DNA of 64,000 nt from Polyangiaceae bacterium. Lineage in GTDB: Bacteria > Myxococcota_A > Polyangia > Polyangiales > Polyangiaceae. Within the stretch, counting starts at the first letter, position 1. Every line of letters begins with the position of its first letter. Made by a program: the position numbers and the translations under genes. A model generated the notes under the pieces. That model saw only the letters and a program-made list of their open reading frames with translations, was not told the origin of the DNA and searched no databases. This document shows positions 18,622-26,506 of the stretch, one piece after another. The stretch spans positions 1,116,001 to 1,180,000 of the forward strand of contig JACKEA010000001.1 of NCBI GenBank assembly GCA_020633235.1, in the 5' to 3' direction.

Positions 18622-18777
18622 TTTCTGCGTCCAGTCGGGGATTCGCGTGAATTGTGCAGGGCCCAGGCAGGTCTAATCGTGCAAGGCTCGACCCACGGTG
18701 CCGCCACTGTGCACTGGGGGCTAGGGAAGACACCCCCGGGTCGGTCCGTAGATTCCTTCCGACGAGGTAAAGCCGAG

Positions 18778-19743
18778 ATGAAAAGAGCTTTCTATTTCCT
18801 GGGTATCGTTCTCACTTCCGCCTTCGCGCTGAGCGCCGCAACGGGCTGCGAGGTCGCTTGCGCCGAGGACGAGCAGAACCAGGGCGGGACCTGCGTGGCC
18901 AAGTCGCTCACCCGCTTCAACGGGACGGACGTCTCCAAGTCGGCCACCTGGGCCTCCGGCGGCACCGTCACCATCGATGGCGTCTACGGCGACATCACCG
19001 TGGGCAAGTCCACCACGGACAAGGTGGAGGTCACCTTCTCGCCGTTCTCTCGCCGCGCGCACGACGCCAAGGACGCGGCTATCGAGGAAATGAACACCAA
19101 CCTCGTCCTCGACATCAAGGATGGCGGCAACGTCACCGTGACCACCAGCCGCAACGGCGGCACCAACGGTCTGGGTGCGGACATCGTGGTCAATCTTCCG
19201 GAGACTTTCGACGGTCCCCTGGTCGTTCACAACCACGGCAGCGGCCCCATCAATCCGGGCAACGTGAAGGTCAACTTCGTGGGCACGTCCTCCACGGTCA
19301 CCATCAACAACGACAAGCTGGGTGACTGCACGCTCAGCGGCGCCGCCACCGTCACCACCACCAACGTGACCTGCGACGGCAGCGTCAAGGTGATCAATGT
19401 CGCGGACAACGTGACCATCCACACCACGGGCCTCGAGACCGACAACGCCATCGAGCTCAGCATCGCCAGCATCTCGGATACCGCCACCGGCGGCACCATC
19501 GACTCCGAGGATGGCAACATCGTGCTCACGCTGCCCAGCACCGGGAACTACGCCGTGCAGGCGCAGTCTCCCACGCAAGGCACGGTGGATTTCGGCACCG
19601 CTCCCAGCGGCTGCAACGTGCAGACCGCGGGTGACGCCGGCAATTCCGCCACTCTCACCTGCAACTCGGGAACCGCCGTCTACAACGTGAAGGCCGGCTT
19701 CGACGGCCTCGGCGACAGCAACGTCGTCGCGTCCTACCAGTAA
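18778..19743 (+). CDS. DUF4097-like beta-helical lipoprotein
   Basis: A 321-residue predicted lipoprotein. The ATG at 18778 gives a signal segment (KRAFYFLGIVLTSAFALSA) ending in ATGC, a plausible lipobox (Cys24), and it is preceded by a GAGG ribosome-binding site. The mature protein is rich in Thr, Val, Asn, Gly and Asp. It has short strand repeats (VTIDGVYGDITVGKST, VTVTTSRNGGT, VTINNDKLGDCTLSG, VKVINVADNVTIHTTG) typical of right-handed beta-helix DUF4097 'putative adhesin' domains. Cysteine pairs late in the chain suggest disulfides outside the cytoplasm. The 156 bp upstream hold no gene. A strong terminator follows. Function is unknown; surface or periplasmic location is inferred. Confidence 0.85.
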   Translation: MKRAFYFLGIVLTSAFALSAATGCEVACAEDEQNQGGTCVAKSLTRFNGTDVSKSATWASGGTVTIDGVYGDITVGKSTTDKVEVTFSPFSRRAHDAKDAAIEEMNTNLVLDIKDGGNVTVTTSRNGGTNGLGADIVVNLPETFDGPLVVHNHGSGPINPGNVKVNFVGTSSTVTINNDKLGDCTLSGAATVTTTNVTCDGSVKVINVADNVTIHTTGLETDNAIELSIASISDTATGGTIDSEDGNIVLTLPSTGNYAVQAQSPTQGTVDFGTAPSGCNVQTAGDAGNSATLTCNSGTAVYNVKAGFDGLGDSNVVASYQ

Positions 19744-19765
19744 GCGGCGTTTTCGTTTCGTCTTT

Positions 19766-19803
19766 GCCGCTCGGCTCCTTCGGGAGTCGGGCGGCCTTTT
19801 TTT
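19766..19803 (+). terminator. Rho-independent terminator of the DUF4097-like gene
   Basis: A 13-bp stem (GCCGCTCGGCTCC pairing with GGAGTCGGGCGGC, two G-U pairs) closes on a TTCG tetraloop and runs directly into seven T residues. It lies 22 bp after the stop codon. The T tract is also where the adjacent dispersed repeat begins. Confidence 0.93.
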
Positions 19804-19870
19804 GTCGGTACGGCGCGAGCCCCGGCGTGGATTGGATGCGCGCCGCGACGGGGTTCGCGCCGAACCAACA
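19803..19870. repeat. Inverted pair of the dispersed 3'-end repeat, copies E1 and E2
   Basis: E1 (plus strand, from 19803) and E2 (minus strand, from 19870) face each other in the gap between two convergent genes. The arms 19803-19824 and 19849-19870 pair over 22 positions with two mismatches and one G-U, leaving a 24-nt loop. E1 follows the terminator of the DUF4097-like gene; E2 starts 8 nt after the bioA stop codon. E2 carries the self-complementary core GGTTCG-GCG-CGAACC. Each copy is in the sense orientation of the gene it follows. Confidence 0.85.
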
Positions 19871-19877
19871 ATCTGCG

Positions 19878-21173
19878 TCAAGCAAGCACGGTGCGTACGG
19901 ATTCAGCGAAGATCCCGAGCAGCTCGTCGAGATCTTCGTCGGGGATCGTGAGCGGCGGGGCCAGGTACACCACGTTGCCCAGAGGCCGGAGGTAGGCGCC
20001 GCGCCGCAGTCCCTCTTCGTACACGCGGCGGCCGGCGCGATCCAGGTAGCCGTCGCCGGGCAAGTCGAGGGCGCCGATCATCCCGAGGCTCCGGCTGCGG
20101 CTGACTCCCGGCACGCCTTCGAGCTCGGCGAACGTCCTTCGGATGCGCTCCGCCTTGGGCGCAGCGCGGCCGAGCACGTCTTCTTCGCGGTAGATCGCGA
20201 GCACCTCGCGCGCCACGGCGGCGCCCAACGGATTGCCGCAGTAGGTGTGGCCATAGAAGAACGCGCGACTCGGATCACCCAGAAAGCCGTCGAAGATGCG
20301 CTGCGTGGCGAGCGTTGCTGCCATCGGCAGCATGCCGCCGGAGAAGCCCTTCGCGGTGCACGAGATGTCGGGGATCACTCCGGCGTGGCTGCCCGCCCAC
20401 ATCGGCCCCGTGCGTCCGTAGCCGGTGAACACCTCGTCCAAGATCAGGAACACGTCGTGGCGCGTGGTCAGCTCGCGGGCACGGCGCAAGTACTCGGCAT
20501 CGTAGATTTGCATGCCGGCGGCGCCCTGCACCATCGGCTCCAGCACCACCGCCGCGAGGGAGTCGGCGCCCTCTTGGAGCGCCTTCTCCAGCGCGGCGAA
20601 GGCCCGCTCGTGACCGTCGGTGGTGGTGGGCACGTGCACGCAGTCGAGCACCACCGAAGCAAAGGGGCGACGAAACACCTCCACGCCGCCGAGCGCCGTG
20701 ACGCCCAGGGTCTCTCCATGGAACGCGCCATCCAAGGCCAAGAAGCGACGACGCTCGGGGCGACCGTTCTGGGCCCAGTACTGGAGCGCGAGCTTCATGG
20801 CGACCTCCACGGAGGTGGAGCCGTCGTCGCTGAAGAACACGCGATCGAGCCCTTCGGGAGCGACCTCCGCGAGCTCTTGGGCCAGCCGCGCCGCTGGTTC
20901 GTGAGTGATGCCGGCAAGGGACGTGTGCGCCAGCGTTCGCGCTTGGCGGCAGAGCGCCTCCACCAGGCGGGGGTGTCCGTGCCCCAAAAGCGCCGTCCAC
21001 CACGACGAGTTGCCGTCGATGTAGGAGCGACCGTCGTGGTCGAACAGCCGCGCGCCGTCGGCGCGGGTGACGACCAGCGGCTCCACGCTCTCCAGATACT
21101 CCTGCATCGGCGTGTACGGGTGCCACAGGTAGCGCTTGTCGAGGGAAATGAGCTGCTTTTCGTCCACGGGCAT
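19878..21173 (-). CDS. bioA: Adenosylmethionine-8-amino-7-oxononanoate aminotransferase
   Basis: BioA makes 7,8-diaminopelargonate from KAPA in biotin synthesis, using S-adenosylmethionine as amino donor. The 431-residue class III aminotransferase has the BioA-typical start LWHPYTPMQEY, the SSWWTALLGHGHP block, GAFHGETLG, the cofactor aspartate in ILDEVFTGYGRTG, and the PLP lysine Lys275 in CTAKGFSGGMLP (Lys274 in E. coli). The length is normal. It is the last gene of a minus-strand operon; its ATG overlaps the stop of the histidine kinase gene by 1 nt (TGATG). No other bio gene is present in the window, so the pathway is split. The coupling to a sensor kinase is unusual. Confidence 0.96.
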   Translation of the reverse strand: MPVDEKQLISLDKRYLWHPYTPMQEYLESVEPLVVTRADGARLFDHDGRSYIDGNSSWWTALLGHGHPRLVEALCRQARTLAHTSLAGITHEPAARLAQELAEVAPEGLDRVFFSDDGSTSVEVAMKLALQYWAQNGRPERRRFLALDGAFHGETLGVTALGGVEVFRRPFASVVLDCVHVPTTTDGHERAFAALEKALQEGADSLAAVVLEPMVQGAAGMQIYDAEYLRRARELTTRHDVFLILDEVFTGYGRTGPMWAGSHAGVIPDISCTAKGFSGGMLPMAATLATQRIFDGFLGDPSRAFFYGHTYCGNPLGAAVAREVLAIYREEDVLGRAAPKAERIRRTFAELEGVPGVSRSRSLGMIGALDLPGDGYLDRAGRRVYEEGLRRGAYLRPLGNVVYLAPPLTIPDEDLDELLGIFAESVRTVLA

Positions 21174-22669
21174 CAGGCAACCTTGGGATCGATGTCGGGG
21201 GCCGAGGGCTCCGGTGAGCCGATCGGCAGCACGACGGTCACGGTGGTTCCGTGGCCTACCACGCTCTGCATCTTGAGCGTGCCTCCGTGGGCTTCGGTGA
21301 TGCGCTGAACGATGGGGAGGCCGAGGCCGGTACCGCTGGGCCGTGTGGTGAAGAAGGGATCCCCGGCCCGCTCCAACACCGAGGCGCTCATGCCCGGACC
21401 GGAGTCCTTCACCTGGATGCTCGCCCGAGAACCGTCGTCGTCCGCCGGGCTCAGCACGATCTCCACCTTGCCGCCGTCGGGCATTGCTTGGCAGGCGTTC
21501 TCGACCAGGTTGTCGAACACCAAGCGCATCAAGCTCGCGTCCACCCAGATCTGTCTGGGGGCGCCATCGACGATGGTAATCGCAAGCTCGTGGTTCTCTC
21601 CGACGACGGCCCGAGTGCGCTCCGCGAGCTCTTCCAAGATGGACTGGGAGCGCTTCACGTTCACGGGCCGAGCGAAGCGGAGCAAGTCCGTGACCAGTCG
21701 ATTGAGCCGCGCCGTTTCCTCGTCCACGATGTCCAGCAGTGTGGCGCGGTCCTGTTCCGTGACGCGCGAGCGGCGGAGCCCGGCCACCGCGTTCATGATG
21801 ATGGCCAAGGGGTTTCGGACCTCGTGGGCGATGGCGGCGGCCAGCTCACCCACGGACGCGAGCTGCTCCTTCTTGACCAGCTCCACCTGGACTTCCTGGA
21901 GCTCGGCGTGGGAATGCCGAAGCTCTTCGGTCTTCTTTTGAAGATCCGTTTCGACCTGCTCCAGCGCCCCCGCGGTCATCCGATAGCGCACCAGCAGCGT
22001 GCTTCCCACGCCGAAGGCGTAGATCATGAAAGCGTGGGGCAGGACGTACACCGAGTGATCGTTGATCCCGACGGCCAGCAGCATGTCGTTGACGCCTGCA
22101 GCCAGCATCAAGAAGCCGCCGATGCAGGAGGTGAGGGCCTCTTTGCGGCCGGAGCGATAGGCGATCAGTAGGATGGACAAGCTAGCGCTCAGCTCCAGCG
22201 CCGTGACCACGTGGGCGGCGCTGGCGAACACCGTCGGATGGGCCAACACGTGGGGAATGGCGTGGCCGAAGACGACCACGTCGTGAACGCTGAAGGAGTC
22301 GGGGATCCACCAGTTTCCCGACAGCAGGGGGACCGACAAGAGCGCCGCCAGCGCATACAGCAGCGGCAGCGCGCGCCGCGGCCGTTCGAGCCGCGCGAAG
22401 CGGATCACGAAGTGCAGGTTCAGCGCACCTCCGAAGATCGCGCCCAGATGCGCGGTGCGAGCCGGTGCCTTCCACGCCTCGATCTCGTGCGTGGAGTAGC
22501 CCCAGGCGATGGCACCGGTGGTCACCGCCAAGTCCAGACACAAAAGCCCGAACAACAGGTAGTCGTCGTCGCGGCGCCCGAGGGTGAAGGCCAGCACGAA
22601 GAAGATGCCCATGGCCACCTGGGCGATGGCCCACGCCGTGAGCAGACCGACCAAGAACGGGGCGTCCAT
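21173..22669 (-). CDS. Multi-TM sensor histidine kinase
   Basis: A 498-residue membrane sensor kinase. About the first 230 residues form a hydrophobic domain with roughly seven membrane helices, resembling 7TM-type sensor inputs. A coiled-coil linker (about 235-268) leads to the H-box AIAHEVRNPLAII with phospho-acceptor His282. The ATPase part has the N-box LVENACQAMPDGG, the D-box VKDSGPGM, the F-box DPFFTTRPSG and the glycine-rich TGLGLPIVQRI. The set is complete, so it should be active. No response regulator lies next to it, so it is an orphan in context. It sits 4 bp after a lipoprotein gene and overlaps bioA by 1 nt, so the three genes form one transcription unit. The signal sensed is not evident. 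Confidence 0.93.
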   Translation of the reverse strand: MDAPFLVGLLTAWAIAQVAMGIFFVLAFTLGRRDDDYLLFGLLCLDLAVTTGAIAWGYSTHEIEAWKAPARTAHLGAIFGGALNLHFVIRFARLERPRRALPLLYALAALLSVPLLSGNWWIPDSFSVHDVVVFGHAIPHVLAHPTVFASAAHVVTALELSASLSILLIAYRSGRKEALTSCIGGFLMLAAGVNDMLLAVGINDHSVYVLPHAFMIYAFGVGSTLLVRYRMTAGALEQVETDLQKKTEELRHSHAELQEVQVELVKKEQLASVGELAAAIAHEVRNPLAIIMNAVAGLRRSRVTEQDRATLLDIVDEETARLNRLVTDLLRFARPVNVKRSQSILEELAERTRAVVGENHELAITIVDGAPRQIWVDASLMRLVFDNLVENACQAMPDGGKVEIVLSPADDDGSRASIQVKDSGPGMSASVLERAGDPFFTTRPSGTGLGLPIVQRITEAHGGTLKMQSVVGHGTTVTVVLPIGSPEPSAPDIDPKVA

Positions 22670-22673
22670 GTGC

Positions 22674-23528
22674 TCAGTCGCTCTTGACGGGCGCGTCGCG
22701 ATTCACCGTTATGGTGGCCTGGTCCTGGGCGATGACCGCATCCCCCTTCACCAAGGCGCACTCCACGGTGAAATCCCCACTGGGCAGCTCTCGCAGCGCG
22801 AGCGGTTGCCAGCTCGACAGCACACGCTCACCCTTCCGGCCGGCGCCGCGGACGCGCACTCGCAGCTCGGCGTCCCTACCCACCGCCGCATAGAACGGCA
22901 GGCAATCGACGAACGCGCCATTGGCGCTGGCTTCGCCGTTGTAGGTGCCCTGTGGCTGGAGGACGATCACCTTGGGGCCCGGATCTTCGCGCTCTCCCCG
23001 GGCGCCGACCCAGAAGCGGATCAGCGCCCAAGGCGCGAGAGACGTGGGCTTGGGCGCGCGAGCTATGGTCCCGTCGCTGCGGATCGCGGCTGCGGACAGG
23101 AAATGAGCGCCGGGGGAGAGCTCCTGACCGGCGGTCACCAGGTCCCGGAGTGGAATGGTGCCGCCTGTCAGTCGTCGCGGTCTTCCGCCGTCGAGGCTGA
23201 TCTCGACGCCCTCGCCATCGGTCCCCGTCTTCCAGTGCTCGATGGTGACGCGCACGACGTACTTGTCGACCTTCGCCGGGGAGAGCACCTGCTCTGCGAT
23301 GGGAAACTTGATGTCGACGTGGGCGGAGGGCGTCGCGGGCGCCGGCTCCTTCATCGGCTCGAGCACGAGGGGCGGCGGCGCGGCTTTCTCGGGGACCGGC
23401 GGCGGCGTGGCCGTCGTGGAAGCCGTCGGTGGCGGTGATGGCGGCGGTGGCGAGACATCCGGCGGCCGCTGCGCCCGGGCGCAGGCGGCGAGGCCGAATG
23501 CCAGTACGACGACCGCTCTGTTTCGCAC
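22674..23528 (-). CDS. Proline-rich lipoprotein upstream of the histidine kinase
   Basis: A 284-residue predicted lipoprotein of unknown function. The signal MRNRAVVVLAFGLAAC ends in a good lipobox (Cys16). A Pro/Thr/Ala-rich linker (about residues 21-65) leads to a compact domain starting SAHVDIKFPIAEQVL. Its strands, such as VEISLDGGRPRRLTGGTIPLRDL and SPGAHFLSAAAI, look like an Ig- or CARDB-like beta sandwich, and a second similar region ends FTVECALVKGDAVIAQDQATITV. It is the first gene of the minus-strand operon with the sensor kinase and bioA. A role as periplasmic accessory or ligand-binding partner of the kinase is inference from position only. Confidence 0.83.
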   Translation of the reverse strand: MRNRAVVVLAFGLAACARAQRPPDVSPPPPSPPPTASTTATPPPVPEKAAPPPLVLEPMKEPAPATPSAHVDIKFPIAEQVLSPAKVDKYVVRVTIEHWKTGTDGEGVEISLDGGRPRRLTGGTIPLRDLVTAGQELSPGAHFLSAAAIRSDGTIARAPKPTSLAPWALIRFWVGARGEREDPGPKVIVLQPQGTYNGEASANGAFVDCLPFYAAVGRDAELRVRVRGAGRKGERVLSSWQPLALRELPSGDFTVECALVKGDAVIAQDQATITVNRDAPVKSD

Positions 23529-23582
23529 GGACCCAAGCTACCGCAGAGTGCGGTCATCCGAAACAAGGCTCGCGCTGCCTTT

Positions 23583-23608
23583 CCCTAGGCCCGCCGCCCA
23601 GGGCTTTT
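23583..23608 (+). other. Stem-loop followed by a T run in the dnaX leader
   Basis: CCCTAGGC pairs with GCCCAGGG (one mismatch) around a 5-nt loop, and CTTTT follows. It lies 36 bp before the dnaX start, in the 115-bp divergent gap. It could be a weak attenuator or a chance structure; no upstream gene on this strand would need a terminator here. Confidence 0.3.
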
Positions 23609-23643
23609 GGCGCGCGCGGCGATCTGGTAGCGACGGAACCGGC

Positions 23644-25446
23644 ATGAGCTACGTAGTGTTGGCGCGCAAATGGCGGCCCATGGCGTTCGAGGATCTGGTC
23701 GGGCAGGACCACGTTGCTCGCACGCTGGAGAACGCCATCAAGAGCGGACGGGTCGCCCACGCGTTCCTGTTCACCGGTGTGCGGGGCGTGGGCAAGACGA
23801 CCAGCGCACGCATCCTGGCCAAAGCCCTGAACTGCATGGGCAAGCCCGGGACCGTGGAGCCCGGAAAGGACCCTGGGCCAACGGTCACGCCTTGCCTCGA
23901 GTGCGCGGCCTGCAAGGAGATCGCCGCGGGCACCGACGTGGACGTGCGGGAGATCGACGGCGCCAGCTACAACGGCGTCGACGAAGTCCGGCGCCTCCAA
24001 GAGCAGCTGCCCTACCGGCCCGCGCGGGATCGCTTCAAGATCTTCATCGTGGACGAGGTCCACATGCTCAGCCAGAGCGCGTGGAACGCATTCCTGAAGA
24101 CGCTCGAAGAGCCGCCGCCGCACGTGAAGTTCATCTTCGCCACCACGGAGGTGCACAAGGTCCCGGTCACCATCCTCTCCCGAGTACAGCGCTTCGACTT
24201 CAAGCTGATCCCCACCCAGCTGATCGCCGCTCGTCTGCGGCACGTGCTGGACTCGGAGAACGTCAAGGCGGACGACACCGCCATCGGCATCTTGGCCCGA
24301 GAAGCCGCCGGCAGCATGCGGGACGCGATGAGCCTGCTGGATCAGGTGATCGCCTGGGGCGGAGAAACGCTCAGTGGGCAGGACGTTGCTCGCGTGCTGG
24401 GGGTCGCCAGTCGTCAGGTCCTTCACGACGTCGCCAGCGGACTGGTCGTCGGCGAAGCAGAGCGCTGCCTGCACGTGTTGGCGGACCTTTCCGGCCAGGG
24501 CTTCGACATGGTGCACGTGGCGCGGGATCTGCTCGAGCTGTTGCGTGACTTGGTCGTCGCCAAGGTGTGCGCATCGCCGGGGGAGCTGTTGGATCTCGCC
24601 GACGAGGAGAAGCGCGACGTGACTGCGCTGGCCGAGCGCACGGACGCCGACGATCTACTGCGGCTGCATCAGGGCTTTTCCCAAGGCTTCGACGACGTCG
24701 TACGCAGCGGGCAGCCACGCGCTGCGCTCGAGATGCTCTTGGTACGGTTGTGTCGGCGGCCGCCGCTGATGCCCGTCGACGACCTCGTGGGTCGCCTTTC
24801 GTCCCTCGAACGCCGCCTCGCGGGAGGCGGCGGGAGTCGCGCGGCCGCGGCCGAGCCGCCGCGCACTGCGCCGCGCAGCGGGCCGGAGCGCAGCGGGGGT
24901 CGTCCCCGGGAGCAGCGTCCGGCGCCGCGTCCGCCGCCGAAGGAGGACCGACGCGACGAGCCTCCAGCGGTCGCCCCTCTGCGGGTGGTTCCGCCGCCGG
25001 ATCCGGCCCCGGCTCCCGCGCCGCCCCCGCCGTCGGCGGACGAAGCGCTCCTTTCCCAGTGGGTCGCCTTGTTGAACCATCTGGCGGAAGCGCGGCCGGA
25101 GCTGGCCGCCATCTTGGAGCACGCGGCGCCACTGTCGCTCTCCGCGGACGAGATCGTGGTCGGCTACCCGCCGGACAGCGTGTTCTCCAAGCAGGCGAGC
25201 GAGAAGGAGACGCTCGAAGCGCTCAAGCGCGCCGCGCGCACGGTGCTCGGCAAGGAGCCCCACGTGGTGATCGAGCTCGACTCCGAGCGGGCGCGAGCCT
25301 TCGATACCGTCGCCGCGCGGGAAGTCCGCGCCCGAGAGCAGCGCGTGCGGAAGGCCATGCACGCTGCCAAGAACCACCCCAGCGTGCTGGGCGCCGTGGA
25401 GATTCTCGGCGCCCGCATCAAAGACGTGAAGCTCGCCAACGAGTGA
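23644..25446 (+). CDS. dnaX: DNA polymerase III subunit gamma/tau
   Basis: A 600-residue clamp-loader ATPase, the motor subunit that loads the sliding clamp and tethers polymerase. The start MSYVVLARKWRPMAFEDLVGQ is the family signature. Walker A is GVRGVGKTT (about residues 45-53). The zinc cysteines are Cys64, Cys84, Cys87 and Cys90. Walker B is FIVDEVHMLS, and the SRVQRFDFK sensor arginine region follows. Residues about 395-460 are a Pro/Arg/Ala-rich linker, and the end resembles the tau C-terminal domain. The frame is open upstream of 23644, but that part is a shadow of the divergent lipoprotein gene. No A6-type slippery site was seen, so a separate gamma form is not obvious. recR starts 5 bp later, with no ybaB gene between. 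Confidence 0.96.
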   Translation: MSYVVLARKWRPMAFEDLVGQDHVARTLENAIKSGRVAHAFLFTGVRGVGKTTSARILAKALNCMGKPGTVEPGKDPGPTVTPCLECAACKEIAAGTDVDVREIDGASYNGVDEVRRLQEQLPYRPARDRFKIFIVDEVHMLSQSAWNAFLKTLEEPPPHVKFIFATTEVHKVPVTILSRVQRFDFKLIPTQLIAARLRHVLDSENVKADDTAIGILAREAAGSMRDAMSLLDQVIAWGGETLSGQDVARVLGVASRQVLHDVASGLVVGEAERCLHVLADLSGQGFDMVHVARDLLELLRDLVVAKVCASPGELLDLADEEKRDVTALAERTDADDLLRLHQGFSQGFDDVVRSGQPRAALEMLLVRLCRRPPLMPVDDLVGRLSSLERRLAGGGGSRAAAAEPPRTAPRSGPERSGGRPREQRPAPRPPPKEDRRDEPPAVAPLRVVPPPDPAPAPAPPPPSADEALLSQWVALLNHLAEARPELAAILEHAAPLSLSADEIVVGYPPDSVFSKQASEKETLEALKRAARTVLGKEPHVVIELDSERARAFDTVAAREVRAREQRVRKAMHAAKNHPSVLGAVEILGARIKDVKLANE

Positions 25447-25450
25447 TGCC

Positions 25451-26059
25451 GTGTTACCCGAACAGCTTTCGAGAGTGATCCAGCTCCTGTCCCGCCTGCC
25501 TGGCGTGGGCGAGAAGACCGCACAGCGCTTTGCCCTGTACCTGTGCTCCGAGGGCGGTGAGCTCGCGGCGCGCCTGGGAGAGGAGCTCTCGAGCTTGCCC
25601 GATCGAGTACGGCCCTGCGAGCGCTGCGGAAACCTCGCCGCGGTGGACGAGGACGGTCACGCGGTATGTACCGTGTGCCGAGACTCACGGCGCGATCCCA
25701 CGCTGCTGTGTGTCGTGGCCAAGGTCCAAGACCTGATTGCCATAGAGAAGAGCTCGGCCATGCGCGGCCGCTATTTCGTGCTCGACAAGCTGCTCTCCCC
25801 GCTGGACGGCGTGGGGCCCGAAGAGCTGCCGCTGGAGGCCCTTTCGGCGCGCATCCGCGAGGACGGCGTGTCGGAGGTGATCGTGGCCACGCCGCCCTCG
25901 GTGGACGGGGAAGCGACGGCCCTGCTCCTGGCGCGGGAGCTCGGCCGCGCGGGGGTGAAGGTGAGCCGCATCGCCAGCGGTGTGCCGCACGGCGGAGACC
26001 TGGAATTCGCCGATCAGATCACCCTCGGCCGCGCCATCGACGGGCGCCGAAACATCTGA
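25451..26059 (+). CDS. recR: Recombination protein RecR
   Basis: RecR works with RecF/RecO to load RecA on gapped DNA. The 202-residue protein has the N-terminal helix-hairpin-helix (LLSRLPGVGEKTAQRFALYL), a four-cysteine zinc site (Cys56, Cys59, Cys73, Cys76 in CERCGN and CTVCRD), the TOPRIM domain (VVAKVQDLIAIE, ATPPSVDGEATA) and the C-terminal RIASGVPHGGDLEFADQITLGRAIDGR motif. All family landmarks are present at the usual length. The start is GTG, 5 bp after the dnaX stop. In many bacteria ybaB/ebfC lies between dnaX and recR; it is absent here. Confidence 0.97.
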   Translation: MLPEQLSRVIQLLSRLPGVGEKTAQRFALYLCSEGGELAARLGEELSSLPDRVRPCERCGNLAAVDEDGHAVCTVCRDSRRDPTLLCVVAKVQDLIAIEKSSAMRGRYFVLDKLLSPLDGVGPEELPLEALSARIREDGVSEVIVATPPSVDGEATALLLARELGRAGVKVSRIASGVPHGGDLEFADQITLGRAIDGRRNI

Positions 26060-26107
26060 TCTCTGCCCGTTGATCCCGACCCCGGCTGGCGTCAAGATGC
26101 GCGCCCC

Positions 26108-26491
26108 ATGCCGAAACGGATCATCAAGACGGACAAGGCCCCGGCCGCCATCGGACCCTACAGCCAGGCCGTGATCAGCGGCGACTTGGTCTTCACCAGC
26201 GGACAGATCCCCCTCGACCCGAGCAGCGGCGAGCTGTGCGAGGGTGACATCGAAGCGCAGACCCACCAGGTGATGAAGAATCTCAGCGTGGTGCTCGACG
26301 CAGCGGGAGTCGATTTCGGTGCGGTGGTGAAGACCACGATCTACCTCCAGGACATGGATGATTTTGCGCGAGTCAATGCCGCGTACGCGACGTACTTCCC
26401 GGCCGAGCCGCCGGCGCGCGCGACGGTACAGGTGGCTCGCTTGCCGAAGGGCGCCCGCGTCGAGATCGATGCCATCGCGCGCCGCGGCTGA
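26108..26491 (+). CDS. ridA: RidA family reactive enamine/imine deaminase
   Basis: A 127-residue YjgF/YER057c/UK114 protein that hydrolyses reactive 2-aminoacrylate and related enamines from PLP enzymes, protecting those enzymes from damage. The start APAAIGPYSQAV, the SGQIPLDP loop, and the end PPARATVQVARLPKGARVEIDAIA with Arg104 (the carboxylate-binding arginine, Arg105 in Salmonella RidA) are all present. The length is typical and trimer formation is expected for the family. It stands 48 bp after recR and 15 bp before an unknown gene in the same direction. Confidence 0.95.
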   Translation: MPKRIIKTDKAPAAIGPYSQAVISGDLVFTSGQIPLDPSSGELCEGDIEAQTHQVMKNLSVVLDAAGVDFGAVVKTTIYLQDMDDFARVNAAYATYFPAEPPARATVQVARLPKGARVEIDAIARRG

Positions 26492-26506
26492 AAGCGGAGA
26501 CGACAC

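Noticed and set aside
18652..18777. Cobalamin-riboswitch-like bits (GCCACTG, later GGGAAGAC) before the DUF4097-like gene
   Set aside because: The order GCCACTG...GGGAAG is suggestive, but the B12 box (CAGGAGACC-like) and the GGTGAAA-CC element are missing and the downstream gene has no B12 role.
19849..19870. tRNA T-arm-like sequence (GGTTCG...CGAACC)
   Set aside because: The stem-loop resembles a T arm, but the loop does not have the TTCRANNC pattern and no acceptor, D or anticodon arms are near. It is part of the dispersed repeat.
23155..23643. A 163-codon N-terminal extension of dnaX
   Set aside because: The extension is antisense to the divergent lipoprotein gene and shows no DnaX similarity. 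MSYVVLARKWRP at 23644 is the family start.
23644..25446. Programmed frameshift site in dnaX
   Set aside because: I looked for an A-AAA-AAG-type slippery run near the tau/gamma border and found none.
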